A stretch of 64,000 bases of DNA, taken from NCBI GenBank assembly GCA_002387205.1, contig DGLA01000008.1, positions 62,001-126,000 on the forward strand, written 5' to 3'. Below, in pieces: positions 16,425-25,988 of the stretch. The stretch is from Stutzerimonas stutzeri (GTDB taxonomy: Bacteria > Pseudomonadota > Gammaproteobacteria > Pseudomonadales > Pseudomonadaceae). Position 1 is the first letter of the stretch. Every line of letters starts with the position of its first letter. Below the pieces are notes generated by a model that did no database searches, had not been told where the DNA came from, and saw only the letters and a program-made list of their open reading frames with translations. Both the position numbers and the translations under genes were made by a program.

Positions 16425-16794
16425 ACAAGGCTCCTTCCTTCAGCTATCGCTAGCTCAATACTCGATTTGATCGCCGCTATCCGCGGTTTTGATGGCAGGC
16501 CGCTACTGCAACCTTTATCTGGACAATGCTCCGACCGTCGGCCGCGAGATGAGTTCATCCGAATGCGCGAAAGTGACGAAAAACAGAAAGAATTAAATGA
16601 CCTGGTTAACCTACTGATCTGTAAGGAATATTCCGTCGATTCCCAGCGGAAGGGGCAGCGCGGCGCGGCGCCTGGGCTGACCGATGGTCCTCGGGTCGAG
16701 GGGGCGGCTTAACCCTTTGGCTGAAGCTGCTTCACAACTTTCCGATGGCGTGACGGGTCCTATCTTTCGAAGTTACAGACTGGAAGCCTCAGGC
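16425..16794. other. Divergent promoter region between the exopolysaccharide cluster and yegS
   Basis: 370 bases without a supported gene. It must hold the main promoter of the minus-strand exopolysaccharide cluster and that of yegS. Visible elements are an inverted repeat AGCTA-TCGC-TAGCT (16442-16455), a GGAATATTCC palindrome (16625-16634) and an AT-rich segment at about 16575-16632. I could not assign a sigma-70 or RpoN promoter with confidence. Confidence 0.5.
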
Positions 16795-17724
16795 ATGAAT
16801 CACCCGAATGCGCTGCTCGTTCTGCATGGAAAACAGGCGCTCAATGAAGAGGTTCGTTTCGCGGTCAAGGAATGGCGTGCGCTGGGGCGGGAGCTGGCAG
16901 TGCGTGTCACCTGGGAACCCGGAGACACCCGGCGCATTGTTCATGAAGCCGTGGCCGCGGGGTATCGCACGCTGGTGGCGGGAGGTGGAGATGGCACGCT
17001 GCGCGAGGTCGTCCAGGCCTTGCTGGAAACCGGCGTGGACGCGAGCCTGGCATTGCTGCCGCTTGGCACGGCGAACGATTTCGCCCACGCAGCGGATATC
17101 CCGCTGGAGCCCTTCGAGGCGCTGACGCTGCTCGATCGCGAGCCAGTCCTGGTCGATGTGGGCGAAATGAACGGTGAGCCATTCCTGAACATGGCAACTG
17201 GTGGCTTTGGTTCCAGGGTCACCGCAACCACCTCCGAAGATCTCAAGCGAGTCCTGGGTGGAGGCGCGTATCTCCTGACCGGCTTGTCACGATTCAGCGA
17301 GCTTCACGCCGCCTGGGGCCATTTCGTTGGGCCGGACTTTGCCTGGGAGGGTGAATTCCTTGCCCTGGGTATTGGCAATGGTCGCCAGGCCGGAGGAGGC
17401 CAACAGCTCTGCCCACAGGCATCCGTGAATGATGGCTTGCTGGATGTTTGCATCGTTCCGGCACCGCCCGATGCAGTAGGCACCTTGGGAACACTGCTGA
17501 GCGGTGGGCTGCGCGGGGTAGATGCCGTTTCGGTAAAAGCGCGGGTTCCCTGGCTCGAAGTGGACGGCCCTGTCGAGATCGATATCAACCTTGACGGTGA
17601 ACCTTCTTCGGCGAAGCGGATGAGGTTCACCGTGCGGCCCGGATGTCTGAAGGTGCACCTGCCCGTCGATAGCCCCCTCTTGCTAAACGAGCCGCTTTCT
17701 GTCGAAAGCGAGGCGGCTTGCTGA
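16795..17724 (+). CDS. yegS: YegS-like lipid/diacylglycerol kinase
   Basis: A 309-residue member of the diacylglycerol/sphingosine kinase catalytic family. The nucleotide-binding GGGDGT motif is at residues 63-68 with the following LREVVQALLE helix, and the PLGTANDFA motif is near 92-100. YegS phosphorylates lipids such as phosphatidylglycerol in vitro; its cellular substrate is not settled. The start MNHPNALLVLHG is chosen because it matches the family N-terminus; upstream in-frame codons add a non-conserved tail. It stands alone, divergent from the exopolysaccharide cluster and upstream of cheV. Confidence 0.9.
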   Translation: MNHPNALLVLHGKQALNEEVRFAVKEWRALGRELAVRVTWEPGDTRRIVHEAVAAGYRTLVAGGGDGTLREVVQALLETGVDASLALLPLGTANDFAHAADIPLEPFEALTLLDREPVLVDVGEMNGEPFLNMATGGFGSRVTATTSEDLKRVLGGGAYLLTGLSRFSELHAAWGHFVGPDFAWEGEFLALGIGNGRQAGGGQQLCPQASVNDGLLDVCIVPAPPDAVGTLGTLLSGGLRGVDAVSVKARVPWLEVDGPVEIDINLDGEPSSAKRMRFTVRPGCLKVHLPVDSPLLLNEPLSVESEAAC

Positions 17725-17869
17725 ATGGTCTAGTCGGCAAAGCGTAATGGCATTGCGCCTTGCTGGGTTCGGGTTGATGATGGGCCGGTAAATAGTTGCG
17801 TGGCCGGATAAAGCGCCGCGACTCTCTGCCGATAGCCCATTAGTCCCTGCAGTCAACAAGGAGCCCGCA

Positions 17870-18802
17870 ATGGCCGGCATTCTAGATTCAGTCGATCAAC
17901 GCACCCGGTTGGTGGGGCAGAATCGTCTGGAAATCCTCATGTTCAGGCTTTCGGGCCGACAGAAGTTTGCGATAAACGTGTTCAAGGTGCAGGAAGTGGT
18001 ACAACTGCCAAAGATGACGCTGATGCCGCATCGGCACAATTCCGTATGCGGGGTTGTCAATCTGCGCGGGCAGACGTTGCCTGTCATCGATCTCTCGCGT
18101 GCCATCGGGCTGCGCCCGCTGGTCCCGGATGAGCGCAGCACCATTATCGTCACCGAATACAATCGGTCTATTCAGGCCTTTCTGGTTGGCGGCGTGGATC
18201 GCATCCTCAACCTCAACTGGGAAGAGGTTCTGCCGCCCCCGGCCACGGCAGGTCGCCAGCACTACCTGACCGCTATCACCAAGGTCGAAGACCAACTGGT
18301 AGAGGTCATCGATGTGGAGAAGGTCCTGGCTGAAATCGTCCCGTACGACACCAGCATTTCGCCGGACCGCCTCACAGACCCTGTGCTGGAACGCGCGCGG
18401 GGTCGCGAGGTGCTCTGTGTAGATGACTCAACCGTCGCCTTGTCGCAGTTGCGTGAAACCCTGAGTCAGCTCGGGGTTACCGTCCATACCGCCAGCGATG
18501 GCATGAAGGGATTGCGCAAGCTGCAGGCCTGGGCTGATGCTGGCGATGTGCTCACCGAACGACTGCTGATGGTGTTCACGGACGCAGAAATGCCGGAAAT
18601 GGACGGCTATCGCCTGACCACAGAGATACGCAACGACCCACGTCTGCGCGATCTCCATGTCGTTCTGCATACTTCCTTATCGGGTAGCTTCAACCTGGCG
18701 ATGGTGCAGAAAGTCGGTTGCGACAACTTCCTTTCCAAGTTTCAGCCGGAGAAATTGGTCGACGTGGTCCGGGAACGCCTGTTGCTGGATGAAAAGCGCT
18801 GA
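17870..18802 (+). CDS. cheV: CheV chemotaxis coupling protein (CheW plus receiver)
   Basis: A 310-residue two-domain protein. Residues about 18-160 are a CheW domain with the GVVNLRGQTLPVIDL core (61-75), which docks chemoreceptors and CheA. Residues about 178-306 are a response-regulator receiver with the acidic pair Asp185-Asp186, phospho-acceptor Asp238, Thr268 and Lys290. CheV couples receptor arrays to CheA and adapts signalling when phosphorylated. An AAGGAG-like site precedes the ATG. No other che or flagellar gene is nearby, so it is an isolated chemotaxis gene, as is common for Pseudomonas CheV paralogues. Confidence 0.95.
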   Translation: MAGILDSVDQRTRLVGQNRLEILMFRLSGRQKFAINVFKVQEVVQLPKMTLMPHRHNSVCGVVNLRGQTLPVIDLSRAIGLRPLVPDERSTIIVTEYNRSIQAFLVGGVDRILNLNWEEVLPPPATAGRQHYLTAITKVEDQLVEVIDVEKVLAEIVPYDTSISPDRLTDPVLERARGREVLCVDDSTVALSQLRETLSQLGVTVHTASDGMKGLRKLQAWADAGDVLTERLLMVFTDAEMPEMDGYRLTTEIRNDPRLRDLHVVLHTSLSGSFNLAMVQKVGCDNFLSKFQPEKLVDVVRERLLLDEKR

Positions 18803-18830
18803 TCGTCAATCACTCCGGGGGGGCTGTCGC

Positions 18831-19634
18831 ATGCATCTGTCGTCACTTTACCGCTACCCCCTCAAGTCCGGCTCCGCTGAAATGCTGGAGGAGGGGAGCA
18901 CCGATAAGCTCGGATTGATGGGTGATCGCCGCTGGATGGTTATCGACGCCGAGACGGGAAACTTCCTGACCCAGCGCGTGTTGCCGCAGATGGCATTGCT
19001 GCAGGCGCGATGGCGGGACGATAGCGTATTGCAGCTCGAGGCGCCCGGACTCGAACCCTTGCTGGTCGAGGTTCCCGATGCATCGCAGGCCGAGCGTGGC
19101 GCAGTCATCTGGCGTGAATCGATACAAGTACCAGATGCCGGAGACTGTGCAGGTTTCTGGCTGACTCGCTTGCTTGGACGCCCCTGTCGGCTTGTGTATC
19201 TGCCGGCTACTCGCGGTATCCAGGTCGACCGCGACTTCGCCCGTGCCGGTGAGCAGACATCCTTCAGTGACGGCTTTCCTTTCCTGTTGATTGGCCAGGC
19301 TTCGCTCGACGACCTGTCGGCCCGCGTTGGACGTCTCTTCGACATGAGCCGCTTCCGCCCGAATCTGGTGGTTGCGGGTGCAGATCCCTATGCCGAGGAC
19401 AGCTGGCGGCGTATCCGCATCGGCACCATCGAGTTTCGCGTGGTCAAGCCCTGCTCGCGTTGCATCATCCCCACCATCGATCCGCGCACTGCCGAACGCA
19501 GCGCCGACCGCGAACCGCTGGCAACCCTGATGACGTACCGCAAGCGTGAGGGCGGCGTATTCTTTGGGCAGAACCTGATTGCCGAGAGTACCGGCCACCT
19601 GAGGCAGGGTATGTCGGTTGAAATCCTGGAGTAG
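18831..19634 (+). CDS. MOSC domain protein, YcbX-like
   Basis: A 267-residue protein with an N-terminal beta-barrel MOSC_N domain (about 1-120) and a C-terminal MOSC domain. The PCSRC motif at 207-211 contains Cys208, at the position of the conserved cysteine that binds the molybdenum cofactor in YcbX and mARC proteins; PTIDPRT follows. YcbX reduces N-hydroxylated compounds together with a ferredoxin-type partner. Here no C-terminal 2Fe-2S domain is present, so a separate electron donor would be needed. The ATG at 18831 lies 28 bases after cheV. Function in this organism is inferred from the family only. Confidence 0.85.
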   Translation: MHLSSLYRYPLKSGSAEMLEEGSTDKLGLMGDRRWMVIDAETGNFLTQRVLPQMALLQARWRDDSVLQLEAPGLEPLLVEVPDASQAERGAVIWRESIQVPDAGDCAGFWLTRLLGRPCRLVYLPATRGIQVDRDFARAGEQTSFSDGFPFLLIGQASLDDLSARVGRLFDMSRFRPNLVVAGADPYAEDSWRRIRIGTIEFRVVKPCSRCIIPTIDPRTAERSADREPLATLMTYRKREGGVFFGQNLIAESTGHLRQGMSVEILE

Positions 19635-19895
19635 CGAGGCCGCAAAGGGATCGTTGTCCAACTGCGCCCGGTTGAGCAGGGTTCAAACAGGTTCATTGCG
19701 AGCCCGGGCAAACTGCTTCGCTCATTCCGTCATAGGCTGGGATGTATCATGCCTGGCCGTCGCACGCAGCGTTTTAAATGGCTGTATTGCTCGCCTGTTC
19801 ACCACTGCATAGTGAAGCTGGCCACAGGCAACGCTGGCTTTCATCCAGCCCGGTCGCCGGGCTGAACAAGTCCAGATATGAGCGAGCATCGTCTC

Positions 19896-21821
19896 CTACT
19901 GGCTTTCGAAATAGCGTTCATGCCACTCGACCAGCGGCTGAGGTGCATTGAGTTTCTGCCCGTAGATCACCGAATAGGTGAGCACATTCTGTACGTACTG
20001 GCGGGTTTCATCGAAAGGGATGTTTTCCACCCAGACATCAAAAGGCAGGTGCCGTGCATCCTTCAACCACTGGCGAACCCTACCCGGACCTGCGTTATAC
20101 GCTGCGGAAGCAAGCACCCGGTTGCCCTTGAACTGCCCATAGATCTGGCTGAGATAGGCGGCACCCAACTGAATGTTTGTATCGGGATCCAGCACCTGTT
20201 GTGACGAGGCCAGTGGGATATTGAACCGCTTCGCGGTTTCCCTTGCCGTGGCCGGCATGAGCTGCATCAACCCGCTGGCGCCGACCCCCGATCGAGCATC
20301 GGTCATGAAGGCACTTTCCTGGCGAGTAATGGCAAATACCCAGCTTGGATGAATCTCCCGTGCCTTGGCGGCACTGACCAGGCTGCTGCGATAGGCCATG
20401 GGAAAACGGATGTCCAGATCGTCCCAGTACTGGGCCTGGCTGATCGTACGGATTGCCGGGAAATACCATTGTTGGTCGAAGGCCAGGCGTGCCTGGGCAA
20501 CCAATTCGTCACGGCTGAATCGGCGGCTGGCGTGGTACCACTCGCGACGGCCGTCGACGATCTGGCCCCGTGCATGGAATTCCAAGGCGCGACGAATACC
20601 GGCAGTGTTACGCACTTTCTGGATAAGCTTTGGTTCGAGCGCCAATGGCTGATGATTAAGCCGATAGGGTGCCTGGATCCGGTCTGCCGAAAGGAAACCG
20701 TAGAAATCCCGTTCACTGGCGACAGGCTGGTACAGGCGAGCGGCCTCCTCGTCGTTGGGGTGGGCCAGTTCCATGCTGCGAGCTTTCCAGTAGCGCCACC
20801 GGTTGGTGTTGGCGAGCTCATCGGGGAAACGCTGCGTCAGTTCATGGGCTTCTTTCCACCGTCCCATGCGCAACAGCAGCCGCGCTCTCCATTCGCTGAC
20901 AGTATTGTCACGCAGGTCGGGGTCGTATTCGGCCATCACCTTCAGCGCACGTGGGTCGAAGCGCTTGGCCAGGGTCAGCCCGATCTGACGTGCGATGGCG
21001 ACCCGCTCATCCGAAGAGAACGACAGCCGACGGGCGTAACCATCAAGCAAATCCAAGGCCTTTTCCGGATCCTGACGCGCAAGCCGACGCAGACCGAGCG
21101 ACACTACATCGGCCATGGCCTGGGTGGAGGGTGTGAAACGATCAGACTGGCTCAGCAGTTGCGGCTTCTTCGCGACTTCGATCAAGAGCTCGCCCTGGCG
21201 CTTGAGCGTCGGCAGATTTTTCACCAGGAAATTGGCCAGGCTGTAATTGCCTGTCTCTACGGCGAGCTTGGCGCGCTTCCAGCGCAACTCCTCGGTTAGT
21301 TGCCCGTCCTTCTCCCAGCGCTCGAACAGCGCATCGCAAGCGTTGTGCTGCGACTTGCCGACCAACCAGAGTTTCTCGGCCGTGGCGTAGCCCTGTTCGC
21401 TTTGTCCACTGAGCAGCTGATACTGGCCAAACAGGCAGTCCAGCTCGGTGAAATTCATGGCGGGATCGTAATGGGCCACGAAAGGTTGCCAATCGCCGCG
21501 TGCGGCGAGCAGCCGCAGCCAGCGCAGTTTCATCCAGCTCGCCTGGGGAAGATCGCCGTGGTCGGCAAGGAACTGCTCCACTTCATCGTTGCTGGCGGTC
21601 TTGAGCCGCGCCGTCAGGTCGTCATAGGCAAGATAAGGCTCAAGCGGATAGTCACGCAGCGCAGCGGCGTTGCGTCGGTATGGCCCGCTGTCACCCTTGG
21701 CCAGTGCCCGTTTGGCTTCGTCGTAAAGCTGACGTTGCTGTTCAAGATTTGCCGCTTGGGTAGTCTGGAAAGTGAGTAGGGCCAAAAGACAAATACAGAT
21801 ACTGGAGAGTCGACCGCGCAT
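19896..21821 (-). CDS. slt: Soluble lytic murein transglycosylase
   Basis: A 641-residue periplasmic enzyme with a signal peptide (cleavage near residue 23, TQAA), a long alpha-helical superhelix that makes the doughnut-shaped U and L domains, and a C-terminal lysozyme-like SLT domain. The catalytic Glu is residue 502 in ITRQES, followed by GASGLMQLMPATA and AAYNAGPGRV. It cleaves peptidoglycan glycan strands to give 1,6-anhydro-MurNAc ends. Length and layout match E. coli Slt70 (645). It is divergent from uup, the same neighbour pair I recall in P. aeruginosa. Confidence 0.96.
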   Translation of the reverse strand: MRGRLSSICICLLALLTFQTTQAANLEQQRQLYDEAKRALAKGDSGPYRRNAAALRDYPLEPYLAYDDLTARLKTASNDEVEQFLADHGDLPQASWMKLRWLRLLAARGDWQPFVAHYDPAMNFTELDCLFGQYQLLSGQSEQGYATAEKLWLVGKSQHNACDALFERWEKDGQLTEELRWKRAKLAVETGNYSLANFLVKNLPTLKRQGELLIEVAKKPQLLSQSDRFTPSTQAMADVVSLGLRRLARQDPEKALDLLDGYARRLSFSSDERVAIARQIGLTLAKRFDPRALKVMAEYDPDLRDNTVSEWRARLLLRMGRWKEAHELTQRFPDELANTNRWRYWKARSMELAHPNDEEAARLYQPVASERDFYGFLSADRIQAPYRLNHQPLALEPKLIQKVRNTAGIRRALEFHARGQIVDGRREWYHASRRFSRDELVAQARLAFDQQWYFPAIRTISQAQYWDDLDIRFPMAYRSSLVSAAKAREIHPSWVFAITRQESAFMTDARSGVGASGLMQLMPATARETAKRFNIPLASSQQVLDPDTNIQLGAAYLSQIYGQFKGNRVLASAAYNAGPGRVRQWLKDARHLPFDVWVENIPFDETRQYVQNVLTYSVIYGQKLNAPQPLVEWHERYFESQ

Positions 21822-22054
21822 GAGACTTCCGAAGAGGGGTGCTGGGAATTTCAGCGGCTAGCTTAGCTTGGCCAGTCGGGCAGTTAAACGAGGATTAATC
21901 GCTGGGAACCATCAAAGCGAAACTTCCGACGAGCGTGATGCCGATGCTCGCCCGTGCCTGCCCCGGCTTGCCGACAAACAGTACCGAAGCCGGCGCAAGT
22001 CTCGTCTGAAGCGGATTGCAGGCTACCAGGCCAGTCCGGTTGAGCGGCGCCTTC

Positions 22055-22063
22055 TGCTAGAAT
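22055..22063 (+). promoter_or_regulatory. Extended -10 promoter element of uup
   Basis: TGCTAGAAT reads as an extended -10 box (TGn followed by TAGAAT) and lies 27 bases before the uup ATG, giving a short leader with the GGAGGT ribosome site. No good -35 box is present at the usual spacing, which fits an extended -10 promoter. Confidence 0.5.
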
Positions 22064-22089
22064 GCGCGCCCTGTTTCGTGGAGGTAGTC

Positions 22090-23991
22090 ATGACCCTGCT
22101 CAAGTTGACCGATGTGTCCCTCGCCTATGGCAACAATCCATTGCTCGATGGAGTGTCCTGGCAGATTGCGCGAGGTGAGCGGGTTTGCATCATCGGCCGT
22201 AACGGGACCGGCAAATCCAGCATGCTCAGTCTGGTCAAGGGTAGCCAGCTGCCCGATGAAGGCGAAGTCTGGCGGGCCCCTGGGCTGAAGATCGGCGAAT
22301 TGCCACAGGAGTTGCCGGTTGCAGACAACCGCACGGTATTCGATGTGGTAGCCGAGGGGCTGGCCGGGGTGGGTCAGCTGCTCGCCGATTACCACCATCT
22401 GAGCCAGAACATCCAGAATGAGGCAGACCTCGACAAGCTCATGCACGTCCAACAGGAACTGGAAGCCAAGGATGGCTGGCGTTTGCAGCAGTTGGTCGAC
22501 AGTACCTTGAGCCGCTTGCAGCTGCCTGCGGAGAAGACCTTGGCCGAAATGTCCGGCGGTTGGCGCCGGCGTGTGTTGCTGGCGCAGGCACTGGTTTCCG
22601 AGCCTGACCTGCTGTTGCTCGACGAGCCCACCAACCATCTGGACATCGGCGCGATTGCCTGGTTGGAAGAGGCACTGATGGGGTTCGGCGGTGCCGTGCT
22701 GTTCATCACCCACGACCGCGCGTTCCTGCAGAACCTGGCTACCCGCATTCTCGAGCTGGATCGTGGCCACATGATCGACTGGAACGGCGACTATGCCAGC
22801 TTTCTGGTGCATAAGGAGCAGCAGCTGGCGGCCGAAGAAACCGCCAATGCGCTATTCGACAAGAAACTGGCCCAGGAGGAAGTGTGGATCCGCCAGGGCA
22901 TCAAGGCCCGTCGTACCCGTAACGAAGGACGCGTACGTGCCCTCAAGGCGCTTCGTGCCGAGCGCGGTGAGCGACGCGAGCATCAGGGCAAGGCCAACAT
23001 CCAGATCGATGCCGCCGAGAAGTCCGGCAAGCAGGTCATTGTGGTCGAGCACGCGAGTTTCGGTCATCCAGGCGGCGAGCTGCTCATTCGTGATTTTTCG
23101 ATGGTACTGCAGCGGGGCGATCGGATCGGCTTGCTAGGCGCCAATGGCACCGGCAAGACCACCCTGCTCAAGCTGCTGCTGGGTGATCTGCAGCCCACCA
23201 GCGGCACCGTCGAAGCGGGAACCAAGCTGGAAGTGGCATATTTCGACCAATTGCGTCACCAGCTGGAGCTGGAAAAGACGGTAGTCGATAACGTCGCCGA
23301 GGGACGCGACTTCATCACCATCGACGGTCAGAATCGTCACGTGCTCAGCTACCTTGGGGATTTCCTGTTCAGTCCCCAGCGCGCCCGTACACCGGTCAAG
23401 GCGCTCTCCGGGGGCGAGCGGGCACGGCTCTTGCTCGCCAAACTGTTCAGCAAGCCCGCCAACCTGCTCGTACTCGATGAACCGACCAACGATCTTGATG
23501 TGGAGACGCTCGAACTCCTCGAAGAGGTGCTGCTGAGTTTCCAGGGGACGGTACTGATGGTCAGCCATGACCGGGCATTCCTCGACAACGTGGTTACCAG
23601 CACCCTGGTCTTCGAGGGCAACGGGGTTGTACGCGAATACGTCGGCGGCTATCAGGATTGGCTACGCCAGGGTGGTTCGGTAAGGCTGCTGGGTGTCGGC
23701 GAGGGTAAGGAGGCAAAACCCGAAGCGACGCCATCCAAGCCGTCAGCCGCTCAGGCTCCAGCCGAGCCTGCGAAGAAGAAGCTGAGCTACAAGGTGCAGC
23801 GCGAACTGGAAGCCTTGCCTGGCAAGATTGATGCAGTCGAGAAGTCCATCGCCGCGCTGACAGAGGAAATGGCGCAGCCAGCCTTCTACCAGCAGACTGC
23901 CGAGCGGACCGGAGCAACCATAGCCAAACTCGAGGCGCAGCAGAAGGAGCTCGACGAATTGCTCGAGCGCTGGGCCGAGCTTGAAGGCTGA
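22090..23991 (+). CDS. uup: ABC-F family ATPase Uup
   Basis: A 633-residue soluble protein with two ABC ATPase cassettes. Cassette 1 has GRNGTGKS, signature MSGGW and LLLDEPTNHLD; cassette 2 has GANGTGKT, LSGGERAR and LVLDEPTNDLD. Between them is the ABC-F linker, and the last about 80 residues (from KKKLSYKVQRELEAL) form the coiled-coil tail that defines Uup and binds DNA. There are no membrane helices. Uup acts on ribosomes or branched DNA and loss raises transposon excision in E. coli. The ATG follows a GGAGGT site; longer in-frame starts give non-conserved sequence. Confidence 0.95.
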   Translation: MTLLKLTDVSLAYGNNPLLDGVSWQIARGERVCIIGRNGTGKSSMLSLVKGSQLPDEGEVWRAPGLKIGELPQELPVADNRTVFDVVAEGLAGVGQLLADYHHLSQNIQNEADLDKLMHVQQELEAKDGWRLQQLVDSTLSRLQLPAEKTLAEMSGGWRRRVLLAQALVSEPDLLLLDEPTNHLDIGAIAWLEEALMGFGGAVLFITHDRAFLQNLATRILELDRGHMIDWNGDYASFLVHKEQQLAAEETANALFDKKLAQEEVWIRQGIKARRTRNEGRVRALKALRAERGERREHQGKANIQIDAAEKSGKQVIVVEHASFGHPGGELLIRDFSMVLQRGDRIGLLGANGTGKTTLLKLLLGDLQPTSGTVEAGTKLEVAYFDQLRHQLELEKTVVDNVAEGRDFITIDGQNRHVLSYLGDFLFSPQRARTPVKALSGGERARLLLAKLFSKPANLLVLDEPTNDLDVETLELLEEVLLSFQGTVLMVSHDRAFLDNVVTSTLVFEGNGVVREYVGGYQDWLRQGGSVRLLGVGEGKEAKPEATPSKPSAAQAPAEPAKKKLSYKVQRELEALPGKIDAVEKSIAALTEEMAQPAFYQQTAERTGATIAKLEAQQKELDELLERWAELEG

Positions 23992-24106
23992 AGCGACCAC
24001 GGACGGACCTGCACGCTGGATGGAAAGAGCGTGCGGAGCGCCACCTGCGGTGCGTGCCTGACTTTACTTGAAACCCTGCAGGGCTGTTGCACTGGACGGA
24101 GCATAG

Positions 24107-24799
24107 ATGGCAATCGAATACCGCATCATCCTCGATGATGAGCACGAGTTCAGCTACAGGATCGAGCCGGACCGAGCCTTTGATCACGAGGCCGCACGGC
24201 AGGCGCCGAAATGGACGCGCCTGGACCATCAGAAGTGCAATAACTGTCCGTTGAGCCGCGACGAGTTCAGCCATTGTCCGGCCGCCGTTGACCTGCACCA
24301 GGTCATCGAAGATTTCCAGGGGTTGCCAGCCGTTCGCAAGGCGCAGGTGCGCGTGCGTACACCGGAGCGGGAATACAACAAGCTGGTGGGGTTGGAGGAG
24401 GGGCTGCGGGCACTTCTCGGCCTCATCATGGCCACCAGTGCCTGCCCTGTGCTTGGCCGGCTCAAGCCCATGGCCCACCAGCATTTGCCATTCGCCAGCA
24501 ATCAGGAGTTCGTGCTACGCGCGGTGTCGCTCTACCTGGCGCGACAGTATTTCAACCTGCGCGAAGGACGACATGCCGATTGGGAGTTGCGAGGATTGGT
24601 AAGGTCGTTCCAGGAGTTGCAGCTGGTCAATCAGGCATTCTGGCAGCGCATTCACGACACCTGTCAGGGAGATTCCAATCTGAAGGCTTTTCTGACCTTC
24701 TTCTCCATGGCTTCCAGCCTGACCTATTCATTGGAAACCCAGCTGCAGAAGATCCGGCCCATGGTCATGAGTGCCGGTGAGGATGTCGAAACAGCCTGA
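24107..24799 (+). CDS. DUF6901-like conserved hypothetical protein
   Basis: A 230-residue cytoplasmic protein with no signal or membrane helix. It has an N-terminal beta-rich part (about 1-35), a cysteine cluster C44-x2-C47-x9-C57 (CNNCPLS then HCP), and a helical C-terminal half. I believe this is the DUF6901 family seen next to uup and slt in Pseudomonas, but that is from memory. The three cysteines plus His56 could bind a metal. Its start lies 115 bases after uup and its own ribosome site (GGACGGAG) is acceptable. No function is known. Confidence 0.75.
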   Translation: MAIEYRIILDDEHEFSYRIEPDRAFDHEAARQAPKWTRLDHQKCNNCPLSRDEFSHCPAAVDLHQVIEDFQGLPAVRKAQVRVRTPEREYNKLVGLEEGLRALLGLIMATSACPVLGRLKPMAHQHLPFASNQEFVLRAVSLYLARQYFNLREGRHADWELRGLVRSFQELQLVNQAFWQRIHDTCQGDSNLKAFLTFFSMASSLTYSLETQLQKIRPMVMSAGEDVETA

Positions 24800-24825
24800 G
24801 CCAGCAGGCCCAGGCCCGGTATCAC

Positions 24826-25266
24826 TTATTCGGCTTTCTTCAGGCGTACCGCGAGCACATCACAGGGTGCGCCGTGCAGGATGTCGTTGGCAGTGGAACC
24901 CAATAGCAGCGCAAGGCCATGGCGGCCGTGGCTGCCGACAACCACCAGGTCGCAACCTTGCTCTTTGGCCAGCCGGTGTATTTCCTGGCGTGGTTGCCCA
25001 TAGGCCAGGTGCCGTTGCTCGGCCGTCAGGCCTGGATAGCGATCAGCGAATACCGCCAGACGTTCGCGGGCCTGATCGAACTGCTGTTGCTGGAGCATCG
25101 ATAGATCCATTGGCACATCTCCACCAAAGGCCATCGCCATGGGTTCGATGACATGGACAAGCGCCAGTTTTGCACCGTTGGCGGTTGCCAATGCCTGGGC
25201 GCGCGCTACGACCGGATGGCATTCTTCGTTCAGGTCGGTAGCGACCAGAATATGCTGGTAGGTCAT
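24826..25266 (-). CDS. Universal stress protein, UspA family
   Basis: A 146-residue single Usp domain. The ATP-binding signature G-2x-G-9x-GS is visible as GSHGRHGLALLLGST (about 116-130), preceded by LVVV, and the N-terminal ILVATDLNEE strand-loop fits UspA. These proteins bind ATP or AMP and help survival in stationary phase or low oxygen. The gene converges on the DUF6901-like gene with a 26-base gap. I looked for an Anr box (TTGAT-N4-ATCAA) upstream and did not see one. Confidence 0.93.
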   Translation of the reverse strand: MTYQHILVATDLNEECHPVVARAQALATANGAKLALVHVIEPMAMAFGGDVPMDLSMLQQQQFDQARERLAVFADRYPGLTAEQRHLAYGQPRQEIHRLAKEQGCDLVVVGSHGRHGLALLLGSTANDILHGAPCDVLAVRLKKAE

Positions 25267-25472
25267 GGTGAATCTCCTGATGTCGGTTGCAACAAGTATG
25301 GCTTCTCGGCACGCAATCTGGGTTGCGGGGCTTTTTTTCAGCGTTTATACGGCGTTGGCCGCACTAAGGCCAGCGCGTATTACGTCACCTGAATAGCCGT
25401 GCCGGTGTTCTCGGCTGTTATCATGCTCGGCGTCAAAGCCGGGTCATTCATCCGGCCCGTCTCGAGACTGCC

Positions 25473-25940
25473 ATGTTCCTGTTTGCCAACGATTATCTGC
25501 TTGCCTGGTCGGCCTATGGTGTCGCCGCGCTGGGTTGTCTCCTGGTCTGGTTTCGCATGACCCGCTCGATGTGGCGGTGGTTGCGCGAGCCGTTGCGGTT
25601 GGTCATGGCCGTGCTGCTGCTGACCCCGACGATCGTCGATCCTGCGAAGGAGCTGTTTGCTCCAGCGATCGCCATTACGGCGCTCGATGTCCTGTTCAAG
25701 GTGGGCAGCAATGCCTGGCGCGCGGTGGCTGACCTGGCGCTCTATGGGCTGATCGCCTTCGCCTTGTATGGGTTATTCGTCGCTATACGCTGGCCGATCG
25801 AGCGTCGCTTGCAGCAGCGCCGCGTAGATTCGGCCAGCCATGACGACTCGCGTACTCTGCGTGAGCGGCTTGAAGACGACGGGAATCAAGGCTACCGCTC
25901 GGACAGTCGTTACCAGACCCGGACCGAGCCCAGACTCTGA
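25473..25940 (+). CDS. Small membrane protein of unknown function
   Basis: A 155-residue protein with three predicted membrane helices (about residues 8-26, 40-58 and 82-108) and a polar, Arg/Asp-rich C-terminal tail of about 40 residues. I recall similar proteins annotated loosely as MFS transporters in Pseudomonas, but it is far too short for one. The gene sits 48 bases before yafJ in the same direction, so they may be co-transcribed. No catalytic motif is seen. Confidence 0.7.
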   Translation: MFLFANDYLLAWSAYGVAALGCLLVWFRMTRSMWRWLREPLRLVMAVLLLTPTIVDPAKELFAPAIAITALDVLFKVGSNAWRAVADLALYGLIAFALYGLFVAIRWPIERRLQQRRVDSASHDDSRTLRERLEDDGNQGYRSDSRYQTRTEPRL

Positions 25941-25988
25941 ATCGAATCTTCGCAGCCCAGATGCAGCGGGACCTAGCGGGAGAAGCGC

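Noticed and set aside
19847..19863. Seven-pair hairpin AGCCCGG-TCG-CCGGGCT between the MOSC gene and slt as a terminator
   Set aside because: No T-run follows on either strand, so it does not qualify as a rho-independent terminator.
25312..25338. Short stem followed by T7 upstream of the universal stress gene
   Set aside because: Only a five-pair stem with extra bases before the Ts, and no plus-strand gene ends upstream of it.
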